From assembly GCA_022414725.1 (NCBI GenBank), contig CM039462.1, forward strand, positions 117,445,966 through 117,509,965: 64,000 nucleotides of DNA, given 5' to 3'. The stretch comes from Microglena sp. YARC. Taxonomy: Eukaryota; Chlorophyta; Chlorophyceae; Chlamydomonadales; Chlamydomonadaceae. Shown here in pieces: positions 1-11,593 of this stretch. The translations under genes were made by a program, and so were the position numbers. Position 1 is the stretch's first letter. Every line of letters starts with the position of its first letter. The notes under the pieces were generated by a model. It saw only the letters and a program-made list of their open reading frames with translations. It made no database searches and was not told the origin of the DNA.

Positions 1-249
1 AAATGGAGAATACTAGGAGGGTGGTCATTCACCGTAACGACGATAGGTGAAATATCATACATCATGTTGATTGAGGGCAGGAACGATGGGCCAGCTACCC
101 TTGACGTACTGTACTCTGTGAGGGAGTACTGATGGGTTTCGGTAACGCCACCTAGGCGGCCGTAGTACTCGGTGGGGACAACCTGGCAATGGGAGGTGGG
201 CACTAGTTGCTTAGTAACAATACATTACATTGCAGTACATAAATGTACA
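1..249. other. Unique-looking leader, no gene seen
   Basis: Mixed-composition DNA before the first satellite. I see no open frame with protein-like composition, no RNA gene and no clear transposon end. Confidence 0.4.
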
Positions 250-308
250 TTGCAGTGCAGTACAGTACAGTACAGTACAGTACAGTACAGTACAGTATAG
301 TATAGTAC
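250..308. repeat. TACAG pentanucleotide microsatellite
   Basis: About ten near-perfect tandem copies of the pentamer TACAG, decaying at the 3' end into TATAG. It lies just before the direct repeat that bounds the first CACACC array. Confidence 0.9.
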
Positions 309-339
309 AGCACCAAATGTCGTCCCTTTTTAAAGGGTA

Positions 340-3300
340 AATTGATGTACCGGATAGCTCTCTATACAGCCCATACATTCACACCCACACCCACACCCAC
401 ACACGCCACCCACACCCACACCCACACACGCCACCCACACCCACACCCACACCCACACACGCCACCCACACCACACCCACACACGCCACCCACACCCACA
501 CACGCTACACCCACACCCCACACACCACACACACACCCACACCCACACCCACACACCACACACCCACACACCACACACCCACACCCACACCCACACACAC
601 ACGCACACCCACGCCACACCCACACCACACACCACCACCACACCACCCACACACGCCACCCACACCCACCCACACCCACCACACACACACACACCCACAC
701 CCACACCCACACACACCCACCCACACCCACACACGCCACCCACACCCCACACCCACACCCACGCCACCCACACACCACACACGCCACCCACACCACACCC
801 ACACCCACACACACCACACGCCACCCACACCACACCACACCCACACCACACCCACACACACACCCAACACCCACACACCACACACGCCACCCACACCCAC
901 CCACACCCACACACGCCACACACACACACACACACCCACACCACACACAAGCCACCCACACCCACACCCACACACACACCCACCCACCACCCACCCAACC
1001 CCACACCCACACCCACACCCAACCCACCCACACCCACACACGCCACCCACACCCACACCCACACCCACACACACACGCCACCCACACCCACACCCACACC
1101 CACACCACCCACACCCACACACCCACGCCACCCACACCCACACCCACACACCCACCCACACCCACACACACCCACACACCCACACCCACACACCCACCCA
1201 CACCCACACCACACCCACACCCACACACCACACCCACCACACACCCACACACGCCACCCACACCCACACCCACACCCACACCCCCACACCCACAACGCCA
1301 CCCACACGCACACCCACACCCACACACGCCACCCACACCCACACCCACCACGCCACACCACACCCACACCCACACGCCACCCACACCCACACACGCCACA
1401 CCCACACCCACACCCACACACGCCACCCACACCCACACCCACACCCACACACCCACACCCACACACCCACACCCACACCCACACACCCACACACGCCACC
1501 CACACCCACACACGCCACACACCCCACACCCACACACGCCACCCACACCCACATCCACACCCACACCCACAACCACCCCACCCACACCCACACACGCCAC
1601 CCACACCCACACCCACACGCCACCCACACCACACCACACACACGCCACCACACCCACACCCACACACGCCACCCACACCCACACCCACACACCCACACAC
1701 CCACCCACACCCACACACCCACACACCCACCCCACACCACCCACCCACCCACACCACACCACACCCACCCCCACACCACACCCACCCACACCCACAACCC
1801 CACACGACACCCACACACGCCACCCACACCCACACCCACACACGCCACCACACACCCACACCACCACACACACACACACCACCCACACCCCACACCACAC
1901 CCACACCCCACACACACGCCCACCACACCCCACACCCACACACGCCACCCACACCCACACCCACACACGCCACCCACACCCACACCCACACACGCCACAC
2001 ACCCCACACCCACACCCACACACGCCACCACACACCCACACCCACACACACGCCACCCACACCCACACCCACACACCACACACGCCACCCACACCACACC
2101 CACACACGCCACCCACACCCACACCCACACCCACACACGCCACCCACACACCCACACCCACACCACCCACACACACACACACACACGCCACCCACACCCA
2201 CACCCACACACCCACACCACACCCACACCGCCACACCACACCCACACACCACCACACCACACACCACACACGCCACCCACACCCACACCCACACCCACAC
2301 ACGCCACCCACACCCACACCACACCACACCACACCCACACCCACACCCACACACGCCACCCACACACACCCACACACGCCACCCACACCCACACCCACAC
2401 ACGCCACCCACACCCACACCCACACCCACACACGCCACCCACCCACCCACACCCACACCCACACACGCCACCCACACCACACCCACACACGCCACCCACA
2501 CACGCCACCCACCCACACCCACACACGCCACCCACACCCACACCCCACACCGCCACCCACCCACACCCCACCCACACCCACACCCACACCCCACACCCAC
2601 ACCCACACCACACACCCACCCACACACCCACACCCACACACCCACCCACACGCCACCACACACACACACACCCACACCCACACCCACACCCACACACACA
2701 CACACGCCACCCACACCCCACACCCACAACACCCACACACCCCACACCACACACCCACCCACCCACCCACCACACCACACACACACACGCCACCCACACA
2801 CCACCCACACCCACACACGCACAACACCCACACGCCACACACCACACCCACGCCACCCACACCCACACACACACCCACACACGCCACACACCCACACCCA
2901 CACACCCACACACGCCACCCACACACCACACACGCCACACACCCCACACACGCCACCCACACCCACACCCCACACACCGCCACCCACCCCACACCCACAC
3001 ACGCCACACACCCACACCCACACACCCACCCACACCCACACCCACACACGCCACCCACACCCACACCCACACCCACACACGCCACCCACACCCACACCCA
3101 CACACGCCACCCACACCCACACCCACACACACACGCCACCCACACCCACACCACACACGCCACACCCACACCACACACCCACACCACACACGCCACCACA
3201 CACCCACACCCACACACGCCACCCACACCCACACCCACACCCACACCCCACGCCACCCACACCACACACCACACCCACACCCACACACACGCCACCCACA

Positions 3301-4402
3301 CCCCACACCCACACCCACCACACCCACACCCACACCCACACACGCCACCCACACCCACACCCACACACACCACACGCCACCCACACCCACACCACACACC
3401 CACACCCACGCCACCACACCCACACCCACACACGCCACCCACACCCACACCCACACACGCCACCCACACCGCCACACCCACCACACCCACACACACGCCA
3501 CCACACCCACACCCACACCCACACACCCACACACACCCCACACCCACACCCACACCCACACCCACACACGCCACCCACACCCACACCCACACCGCCACCA
3601 CGCCCCCACACCCACACACACCACACACCCACACCACACAGCACCCACACACACACACCCACACGCCACCCACCCCACACCCACACCCACAACACCCACA
3701 CCCACACCACACACCACACACCACACACGCCACCCACACCCACACCCACACACGCCACCCACACCCACACCACACACGCCACCCACACCCACACCCACAC
3801 ACACACACCCACACCCACACACCACCCCACACCCCACACACGCCACCCCACCCACACCCACACACGCCACTCCACCACACCCACACCCACACCCACACAC
3901 ACACGCCACCCACACCACACACCACACACACACACGCCACCCACACCACACACCCCACACACGCCACCCACACCCACACCCACACACACCGCCACCCACA
4001 CCCACACCGCACACACGCCACACACACCCACACACCACACCACCACACCCACACCACACACCACCCACCACCACACCCACACACACCCACACACGCCACC
4101 CACACCACACACCCACACACCCCACCCATGCACACCCACACCCACACCACGCCACCCACACACACCCACACACACGCCACCCACACCCACACCCACACAC
4201 GCCACACACCCCACACCCACACACGCCACCACACACCCACACACCCCACACACGCCACCCACACACCACCCACCCACACTCCCACCCACCCCACACACGC
4301 CACCACACCCACACCCACACCCACACAACACCCACACACGCCACCCACACACCCACCACACCCACACAAATTGATGTACCGGATCGCACTCTATACAGCC
4401 GT
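340..4402. repeat. 4-kb CACACC satellite bounded by a direct repeat
   Basis: Positions about 376-4366 are an uninterrupted CA/CCA array built of CACACC hexamers with a recurring CACGCCAC variant. The array is bracketed by two direct copies of a ~34-bp unique sequence (340-373 and 4369-4402), both beginning AAATTGATGTACCGGAT and continuing into CTATACAGCC. The very long open frames on both strands come from the near absence of stop triplets in this composition and are not genes. Confidence 0.92.
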
Positions 4403-4436
4403 AAGCCTAACGCGTACATCAGTACATCGGCGTGGC
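4388..4436 (+). repeat. Left arm of inverted repeat around the unique island
   Basis: The segment from CACTCTATACAGCCGTAAG to GGCGTG recurs in reverse complement at 5332-5405. The arms are about 50-66 bp with few mismatches and enclose roughly 0.9 kb. The outer part of the left arm is also the right-hand direct repeat of the 4-kb satellite. Confidence 0.8.
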
Positions 4437-4698
4437 GTACCACGTGGAACTGCCAGCTTGACTGAGCCATCATCTGCTACAATTCTTCCTGTACAAGGGC
4501 CATTCAATAATTCGAGTACTTAGACGAATTTCGATTCCGATAATCCGAATTGCGACTGATTGTGTCCAATCGTGGGTATTTTGAAAATTGGCCGAATCAT
4601 CCTCTGCTGTTATCCTTGCAATCATTTCGTTAGACCTAAGGTCCAAGACACACTCCTTTGTCAATAATTGAGACAGCTGACACGGAGCAACCAAAGGG

Positions 4699-4706
4699 TA
4701 TAAAAG
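4699..4706 (+). promoter_or_regulatory. Candidate TATA box of a plus-strand promoter
   Basis: A canonical TATAAAAG lies in a GGG...CGC context, with pyrimidine-A initiator-like steps (CCACATTC, CATTCAG) about 25-45 bp downstream. It sits in the only unique island of the first 10 kb. Further downstream, an ATG in good context (CGCCATGG, ATG at 4896) is followed at once by a donor-like GTGAGT, and a pyrimidine-rich acceptor CTTCCACAG ends at 5006. That arrangement could be a gene start with a very short first coding exon, but the sequence after 5040 turns into satellite, so the coding claim is weak. Confidence 0.35.
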
Positions 4707-5109
4707 CGCATGAGCATTTAGTATCCACATTCGGCATTGCATTCAGACAACACATTTCAACTAGGGCTACAACAGCACGTCTTCCATCTCAAGTCTATGA
4801 TTAATTAGTTTGTCTCCCCCTTGTCTAAAGTTCGAGAATCCATCGAGTCAAGCAGTCAGTCAAGCGTTCTCATCAGGGCCGCAGGGTGACGCGCCATGGG
4901 TGTGAGTAGAAAAACTCGCAACTAGACTGAACTAGACATAATTAATCGCAACTCAGAATCGACATTCGACGAAGTCCTTGAACCTCCCAGCCTGGCTCTT
5001 CCACAGGCGGGCGCCTTTGCTCCGTCGAGCTGGGCCCACCCCCCCACCCTGGTTCATGCCTGTCATACACATGTACACAAACACACACAAATGCCCCCCC
5101 ACCCCACAT

Positions 5110-5366
5110 CCCCAGACACCCCCACGTGCACACACAAACTCACCCCCACACACCCACACCCACACCCACACACAAACCCACCCACACCCACACACACGCC
5201 CACACCCACCGATACCCACACCCACACCCACACCCACACACGCCGATACCCACACCCACACCCACACCCACACCCACACCCACACCCACACCCACACCCA
5301 CACACTCCGATACCCACACCCACACACGCCGATACCCACACCCACACCCACACCCACACACGCCGA
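5110..5366. repeat. CCCACA microsatellite with CGCCGATA spacers
   Basis: Short array of CCCACA hexamers periodically interrupted by ACGCCGATA. It resembles the array at 376-4366 but is cleaner, and it abuts the inner edge of the right inverted-repeat arm. Confidence 0.85.
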
Positions 5367-5424
5367 TATACTGATGTACGCGTTAGGCTTACGGCTGTAT
5401 AGAGTGCTATCCTTAATGTACCGC
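5332..5424 (-). repeat. Right arm of inverted repeat
   Basis: Reverse complement of the 4371-4436 segment: it runs CACGCCGATA, then TGATGTACGCGTTAGGC, then CTGTATAGAGTGC, and ends near ATGTACCG. The TG-rich minisatellite begins immediately after it. Confidence 0.8.
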
Positions 5425-8400
5425 TTGTTGTTGAGTGTGTGTACGTGTGGATGTACCGCTTGTTGTTGTGTGTGTGTACGTGTGGATGTAGGCAGGTGGA
5501 AGGTGGTGGTAGTGTGTGTTGTGTCGGTGTGTGGATGTAGGTGTGTAGGTGGTGTTGTGTGTGTAGGTGTGGATGTAGGCCGGTGGAAGGTGGTGTTAGT
5601 GTGTGTGTGAGTGAATGTAGGTGTGTGGGTGTGGTGGTGTGTGGATGTAGGTGTGTGGGTGGTGGTGTGTGTGTGTGTGTAGATGTAGGTGTGTGGGTGG
5701 TGGTGTGTGTGTGTGTGTAGATGTAGGTGTGTGGGTGGTGGTGTGTGTGTGTGTGTAGATGTAGGTGGGTGGGTGGTGGTGTGTGTGTGTGTGTAGATGT
5801 AGGTGGGTGGGTGGTGGTGTGCCGGTGTATGGATGTAGGTGTGCGGGTGGTGGTGTGTGTGTAGGTGTGGATGTAGGCAGGTAGAAGGTGGTGGTAGTGT
5901 GTGTGTGTGCGTGGATGTACGTGTGTGGGTGGTGGTGTGTGTGTAGGTGTGGATGTAGGCGGGTGGAAGGTGGTGTGTGTAGGTGTGGATGTAGGTGTGT
6001 GGGTGGTGGTGTGTGTGTAGGTGTGGATGTAGGCGGGTGGAAGGTGGTGTGTGTGTAGGTGTGGATGTAGGCGGTTGGAAGGTGGTAATAGTGTGTGTGT
6101 GTGAGTGGATGTAGGTGTGTGGGTGTGGTGGTGTGTGGATGTAGGTGTGTGGGTGGTGGTGTGCGTGTGTGTGTAGATGTAGGTGTGTGGGTGGTGGTGT
6201 GTGTGTGTGTGTAGATGTAGGTGTGTGGGTGGTGGTGTGTGTGTGTAGATGTAGATGGGTGGGTGGTGGTGTGTGTGTGTGTGTAGATGTAGGTGGGTGG
6301 GTGGTGGTGTGCCGGTGTATGGATGTAGGTGTGCGGGTGGTGGTGTGTGTGTAGGTGTGGATGTAGGCAGGTAGAAGGTGGAGGTAGTGTGTGTGTGTGA
6401 GAGAATGTACGTGTGTGGGTGGTGGTGTGTGTGTAGGTGTGGATGTAGGCAGGTAGAAGGTGGTGGTAGTGTCAGTGTGAGTGTGGATGTATGTGTGTGG
6501 GTGTGGTGTGTCGGTGTGTGGATGTAGGTGTGTGGGTGGTGGTGTGTGTGAAGGTGTGGATGTAGGCGGGTGGAAGGTGGTGGTAGTGTGTGTGTGTGTG
6601 TGGATGTAGGTGTGTGGGTGTGGTGTGTCAGTGTGTGGAGGCAGGTGTGTGGGTGGTGGTGTGTGTGTAGGTGTGGATGTAGGCTGGTGGGAGGTGGTGG
6701 TAGTGTGTGTGTGTGAGTGGATGTATGGTGTGTGGGTGTGGTGTGTCGGTGTGTGGATGTAGGCGGGGGTGGAAAGGTGGGTAGTAGTGTACGTCTGTGT
6801 AAGGGGATGTAGGTGTGTGGGTGTGGTGTGTCGGTGTGTGGATTTAGGTGTGTGGGTGGTGGTGTGTGTGGAGGTGTGGATGTAGGCGGGTGAAAGGTGG
6901 TGGTGAATGTGTGTTTGTGACTGGATGTAGGTGTGTGGGTGTGGTGTGTCGGTTGTGCTGGATGCAGTGTGTGGATGCAGGTGCGTGGGGGTGTGTGTGT
7001 GTAGGTGTGGATGTAGGCGGGTGGTAGGTGGTGTGTGTGTGGGTGTGGATGTAGGTTTGGGGGTGGTTTGCCAGTGTGTGGGTGTATGCGGGTGGTCTGG
7101 TATGAGGTGGTGGTGAGTAGTGTGTGTGTGAGAGTGGATGTCCACAGTGGTGTGTGGATGTTGTGGGGGTTGTGTGTGTGTGTGGTGTGTGGGTGGTGGT
7201 GTGTGTGTCAGTGTGTGATGTAGCGGGGTGGAAGGTGGGGTAGTAGTGTGTGTGTGTGAGTGGAGATGTAGGTGTGTGGGTGTGGTGTGTCTGATGTGTG
7301 GGATGTAGGTGTGTGGTTGTGGTGGTGTGTGTGTATGTTTGAATGTAGCGGGCTGGTTGGAAGTGTGGTATGTGATGTTGTGAGTGGATGTAGGTGTGTG
7401 GGTGCTGGTGTGTCAGTTGTGGATGCAGATTAGGTTGTGGTGGGGTGGACTTGGTTTGTAGGTCGGATGCAGGCTTGGGAGTGGTGTCAGTTATAGTGTG
7501 TGAATGAATGTATTGTGGGTTGTGTTGGTGTGCCGTTGTGTGGATGTAGGCGGGTGCGAAGGTGGTAGTAGTGTATGTCTGTTGTAAGGATGGATGTAGT
7601 GTGTGGGTGTGGTGTGTCGGTGTGTGATTTAGTGTGTGTGGTGTGGTGTGTGTGGAGGTTGGATGTAGCGGAGTGAAAGGTGGTGGTGAATGTGTGTTTG
7701 GACTGGATGTAGTGTGTGGTGGTTCTGTAAGAGTGTTGGGTGGTGTCGGTGTGTGGATGCAGGTGTGTGGATGCAGTGTGTGGGGTGTGGTAGTGTGTGT
7801 AGGTTGGATGTAGGCGGGTGTAGTGGTGTGTATGTGTTGGGTGTGGATGAGGTTGGGGGGTTGCCAGTGTGTTGGGTGTATGCGGGTGGAAGGTGGTAGT
7901 AGTGTTGTGTGTGAGTGGCATGTATGTTGTGTGTGTGTGGTGTGTCAGTGTGTGGATGTTAGGCGGTGGAATTGTGGGTAGTAGTGTGTGTGTGTGTGAG
8001 TGGATGTAGTTGTGTGGGTGTGGTGTGTTGGTGTGTGGATGCAGGTGTGTGGATTTAGTGTGTGGGGGTAGGTGGTTGTGTGTTGTAGGTTTGTGGATGT
8101 AGGCGGGTGGTAGGTTTGTGTGTGTATGTGCGAAGTAGGTTTGGGGGTGTTTTGCCGGTGTGTGGGTGTAGGCGGGTGGAAAGGTGGTACTAGTTTGTGT
8201 GTGTGTGTGAGTGGATGTATGTTGTGTGGGTGTGCGTGTGTCGTGCTGTGTGGATTGTGCGGGTTTGAAAGGTGGTAGTAGGTGTGTTGTGTTGAGTGGA
8301 TGTAGTTGTGGGTGTGGTGTGGTGTGTTAGTGTTTGAATGTAGGTGTGTGGTGGTATGGTGTGTTGTGTAGGGTGTGGATGTAGGGTGGAAGTGGTGAAT

Positions 8401-9593
8401 ACGTGTGTGTGTGTGTGAGATGATGCTAGGTGGTGTGGTGTGGTGTGTCGTGTGTGTGGATTGTAGAGTTGTGTGGGTGGTGGTGTGTGTGGAGGTGTGG
8501 ATGTAGGCGGGGGAAAGGTGGTGGTAGTGTGCGTGTGTGAGTGGATGTAGGTGTGTGGTGTGGTGTGTCGCGTTTGTGGATGTAGGTGGTGGGTAGGTGG
8601 TGTGTTGTATGGTGTGGATGTAGGGCGGGTGGAAGTGGTGTAGTTGTGTGAGTGGATGTATGTTGTGTGGTGTGGTTGTGTCGGTTGTGGATGTAGGCGG
8701 GTGGAAGTGGTATAGTGTGTGTGTGTGTGAGGGATGTAGGTGTGTGGGTGTGGTGCTGTCGGGGATTTGTGATGGATTTAGGTGTGGGTGGGTGGTGGTG
8801 TGTGGAGGTGTTGGATGTAGGCAGGTGAAAGGTGGTGCTGTGGAATGTGTGCTTTGTGAGTGGATGTAGTGGTGGGTTTGTGTGTGTTGTGTGTGGATGC
8901 AGGTGTGTGGATGCGGTGTGTGGGTGGTGGTGGTGTGTGTAGGGAGTGGATGTAGGCGGGTGTGGTAGGTGTGTGTGTGTGGTGTGGATGTAGGTTTGGG
9001 GTGGATGCCGGTGTGTGGGTGTAGGCGGTGGGAAACGGTGTAGTGTGTGTGTTGTGTACCGTGAGTGGTGTACGTGTGTGGTGTGGTGTGTCTATGTGTG
9101 TGGATGTAGTGTGTGGGTGGTGGTGTGTTGTGTAGGTGTGGATGTAAGCGGGTGAAAGGTGGTGGTGAGTGTGTGTGTGTGAGAGAGGATGTATGTTTTG
9201 TGGGTGTTGTGTGTCAGTGTGGGATTAGGCGGTGGAAGTGGTATGTGTGTGTGTGTTGTGAGTGGATGAGGTGTGTGGCGGTGGTGTGGTGTGTCGTGTG
9301 TGGATTAGGTGTGCGGGTGGTTGTGTGTGTTGTAGGTGTGATGTTGGCGTGGTGGAAGGTGGTAGTAGTTTGTGTGTTTGTGAGTGGATGTAAGGTGTGT
9401 GGTGTGGTGTGTTCTGTGTGTGGATGTAGGTGTGTGGGTGGTGGTGTGTGTGTAGGTGGTGTGCTGTGTGTTGTGTGGATGTGTGTGGATTGTACATGTG
9501 GATGAAGGTTGAGCGGGTGCTGTTGTGTTGTGTGCGTTGCATGCGTCATGGTTGTATGTGTGTGTGGTGGTATGTTGGGAAGTGTTGTGTGTG

Positions 9594-9626
<33 letters not shown>

Positions 9627-10267
9627 GATGTAGGTAGGTGGGTGTGGTGTGTGTGCGTATCCGTTGTGTGTGGTTGTGTGTGTGGTGGGTTTTGTATGTG
9701 TGTGTTGTATGCACGTGTTGTGTGTGTTAGGTGTGGATGTAGGAGGGCTGGAAGGTGGTGGTGTACTGTATGTGTGTGGATGTGGTGTGTGGGTGTGGTG
9801 TTCGGTAGGTGTGGAGTAGGTGTGTGGTGTGGTGGTGTGTGTGTGTGTGTGTGTGTGGTGAGTTTGTATGTGTGTTAGAGTTTGTGTGTGTGAGTGCATG
9901 TGTGTGTTGGTGGATTTGTATTGTGAGGATGTAGGTGAGTGGGCGTGTGGGTGGGTATATATGATAGGTGTGTTGTGTGGTGGGTTTGACATATGCAGAG
10001 GTTGATGTGGGTGGTGGTGGTGGTGGATATATGGTGTGTGTGTGTGGGTTTGTACATATGGATGTAGTGACGTTGGTTTGGCAGGTGTGTGTTGTGCATG
10101 GTTGGTGTAGATTGTGGGTAAGTGTATGTGTGTGAAGTGTGTGGATGTGTGATGTGGATTGTTGTGTGTGTTTGGATGTAGGTAGGGTGGGGTGGTGGTG
10201 TGTGCGATCGTGTGTTTGTTGTCGTGTGTGTTTGTGTGTTGTGGTGGGTTTGTATGTGTGTGATGGT

Positions 10268-10305
<38 letters not shown>

Positions 10306-10590
10306 GGCGTGTGTGTGCGTAGTGTGTTATGTCTGTGGTGAGTTTGTATTGTGGGAGTAGGGCGTGGGTGGTGGTGTGATGTTGTGTGTGTGAGACTGTG
10401 TGTGTGTGTGTGTGTGTGTGTGGTGAGTTTGCATGTGTGGATGAGGTGTGTGGTGGTTAGTGTGTAGTGTGTGAACGTGTGTGTGTGTGATGTTGGTGTT
10501 GTGTGGTGTGGTATGTGTGTGAATTGTATGCCGTGGTGTGGTGTGTAGGTGTGTTGGTGATGTGGTGTGTATGTGTGTGTGTAGTGTGTC
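5425..10590. repeat. TG-rich minisatellite with ~30-60 bp subunits
   Basis: The array is built from two alternating subunits. One is like GTGGATGTAGGTGTGTGGG plus TG repeats; the other is like GGATGTAGGCGGGTGGAAGG plus a TGGTAGTGTGTG tail. Copies are regular up to about 7.1 kb and then acquire scattered one-base losses and gains. Between 9.6 and 10.6 kb pure GT runs dominate. Open frames here are low-complexity translations without gene features. Confidence 0.9.
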
Positions 10591-10604
10591 TTTACACTAT
10601 CCAA

Positions 10605-11560
10605 AAACTTCCTTCACATTAAACCACTCCTAACCACTTGTAACCCTTCATATCTAACCGCTTGCTCACCTTGAATAGTCCTTGGTGTCCTTTGACGCAC
10701 TTGCTCACCTCTCTCCAACGCCCTTTCAACCAGCTTTGTAACCCATTTCCTAACTACTTTCAACCTTGATGTAATAATTGAAGTTCTTGAAGGACTAGCT
10801 CACCACTTCCCCAACCACTTTCCAACCACTTCCTGAACCAGTGCCTACCTTCAATGTAGTTATATCCGTTAAAGCTTGAACACTTGCTCATCACTCTTCA
10901 ACACTTTCCAAAACAATTTCTTACCACTTTCCAACCACTCTAACCACTTCTAACCACTTTAACCACTTCCTTAACCATTTGCCCACCTTGATATAGTACG
11001 TGAAGTCCCTTGAACAACTTGCCTCACCACTCTCCAACACTTCCAACCACTTTCCTAACCATTTGCCCCCTTGATATAGTAACGTGAAGTCCTTGAAACA
11101 CTTGCTCACCACTCTCCAACCACTTCCTAACACTTCCTAACCCATTTCCCACCTTGATATAGTACTTGAAGTCCTTGAACACTTGCTCACCACTCCAACC
11201 ACTTCCTAACCACTTCCTAACCATTTCCTAACCACGTCCTAACCACTTCCTAACCACTTAAAACCAGCTGTCCTAACCACTTTCCACCCTTGATATAGTA
11301 CTTGAGGTCTTGAACACTTGCTCACACTCCAACACTTTCCTAACCACTTCCTAAACCATTTCCTAACCACTTCCTAACCACTTCCTAACACTTAAAACCA
11401 CTTTCCTTTAACCACTTTCACACCTTGATATAGTATTTGAGTCCTTGAACACTTGCTCATACTCTCCAACCACTTATCCAACCACTTCCTGAACCACTTT
11501 TAACCACTTCCTAACCACTTGCCCACCTTGATAGTAGTACTGAAGGTCCTTGAACTCATT
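10605..11560. repeat. ~105-bp satellite, about nine copies
   Basis: Each unit contains CCTTGATATAGTACTTGAAG, TCCTTGAACACTTGCTCACC and then runs of AACCACTTCCT. About nine copies fit in 955 bp, with frequent one-base indels between copies. The AACCACTTTCCAACCACTT motif appears in reverse complement in the array at 14.94-15.94 kb, so the two arrays are probably related. Confidence 0.85.
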
Positions 11561-11593
11561 TTCCTTTTTAGGCGCTCAACAGGCGCGTGGTGT

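Noticed and set aside
330..4523. Four open frames of over 1300 codons in the CACACC array
   Set aside because: All frames on both strands are open because the repeat lacks stop triplets; translations are two-letter low complexity without domains or codon structure.
4470..4742. 90-codon minus-strand open frame in the unique island
   Set aside because: Overlaps the plus-strand TATA region, has no recognisable domain and no promoter or splice support of its own.
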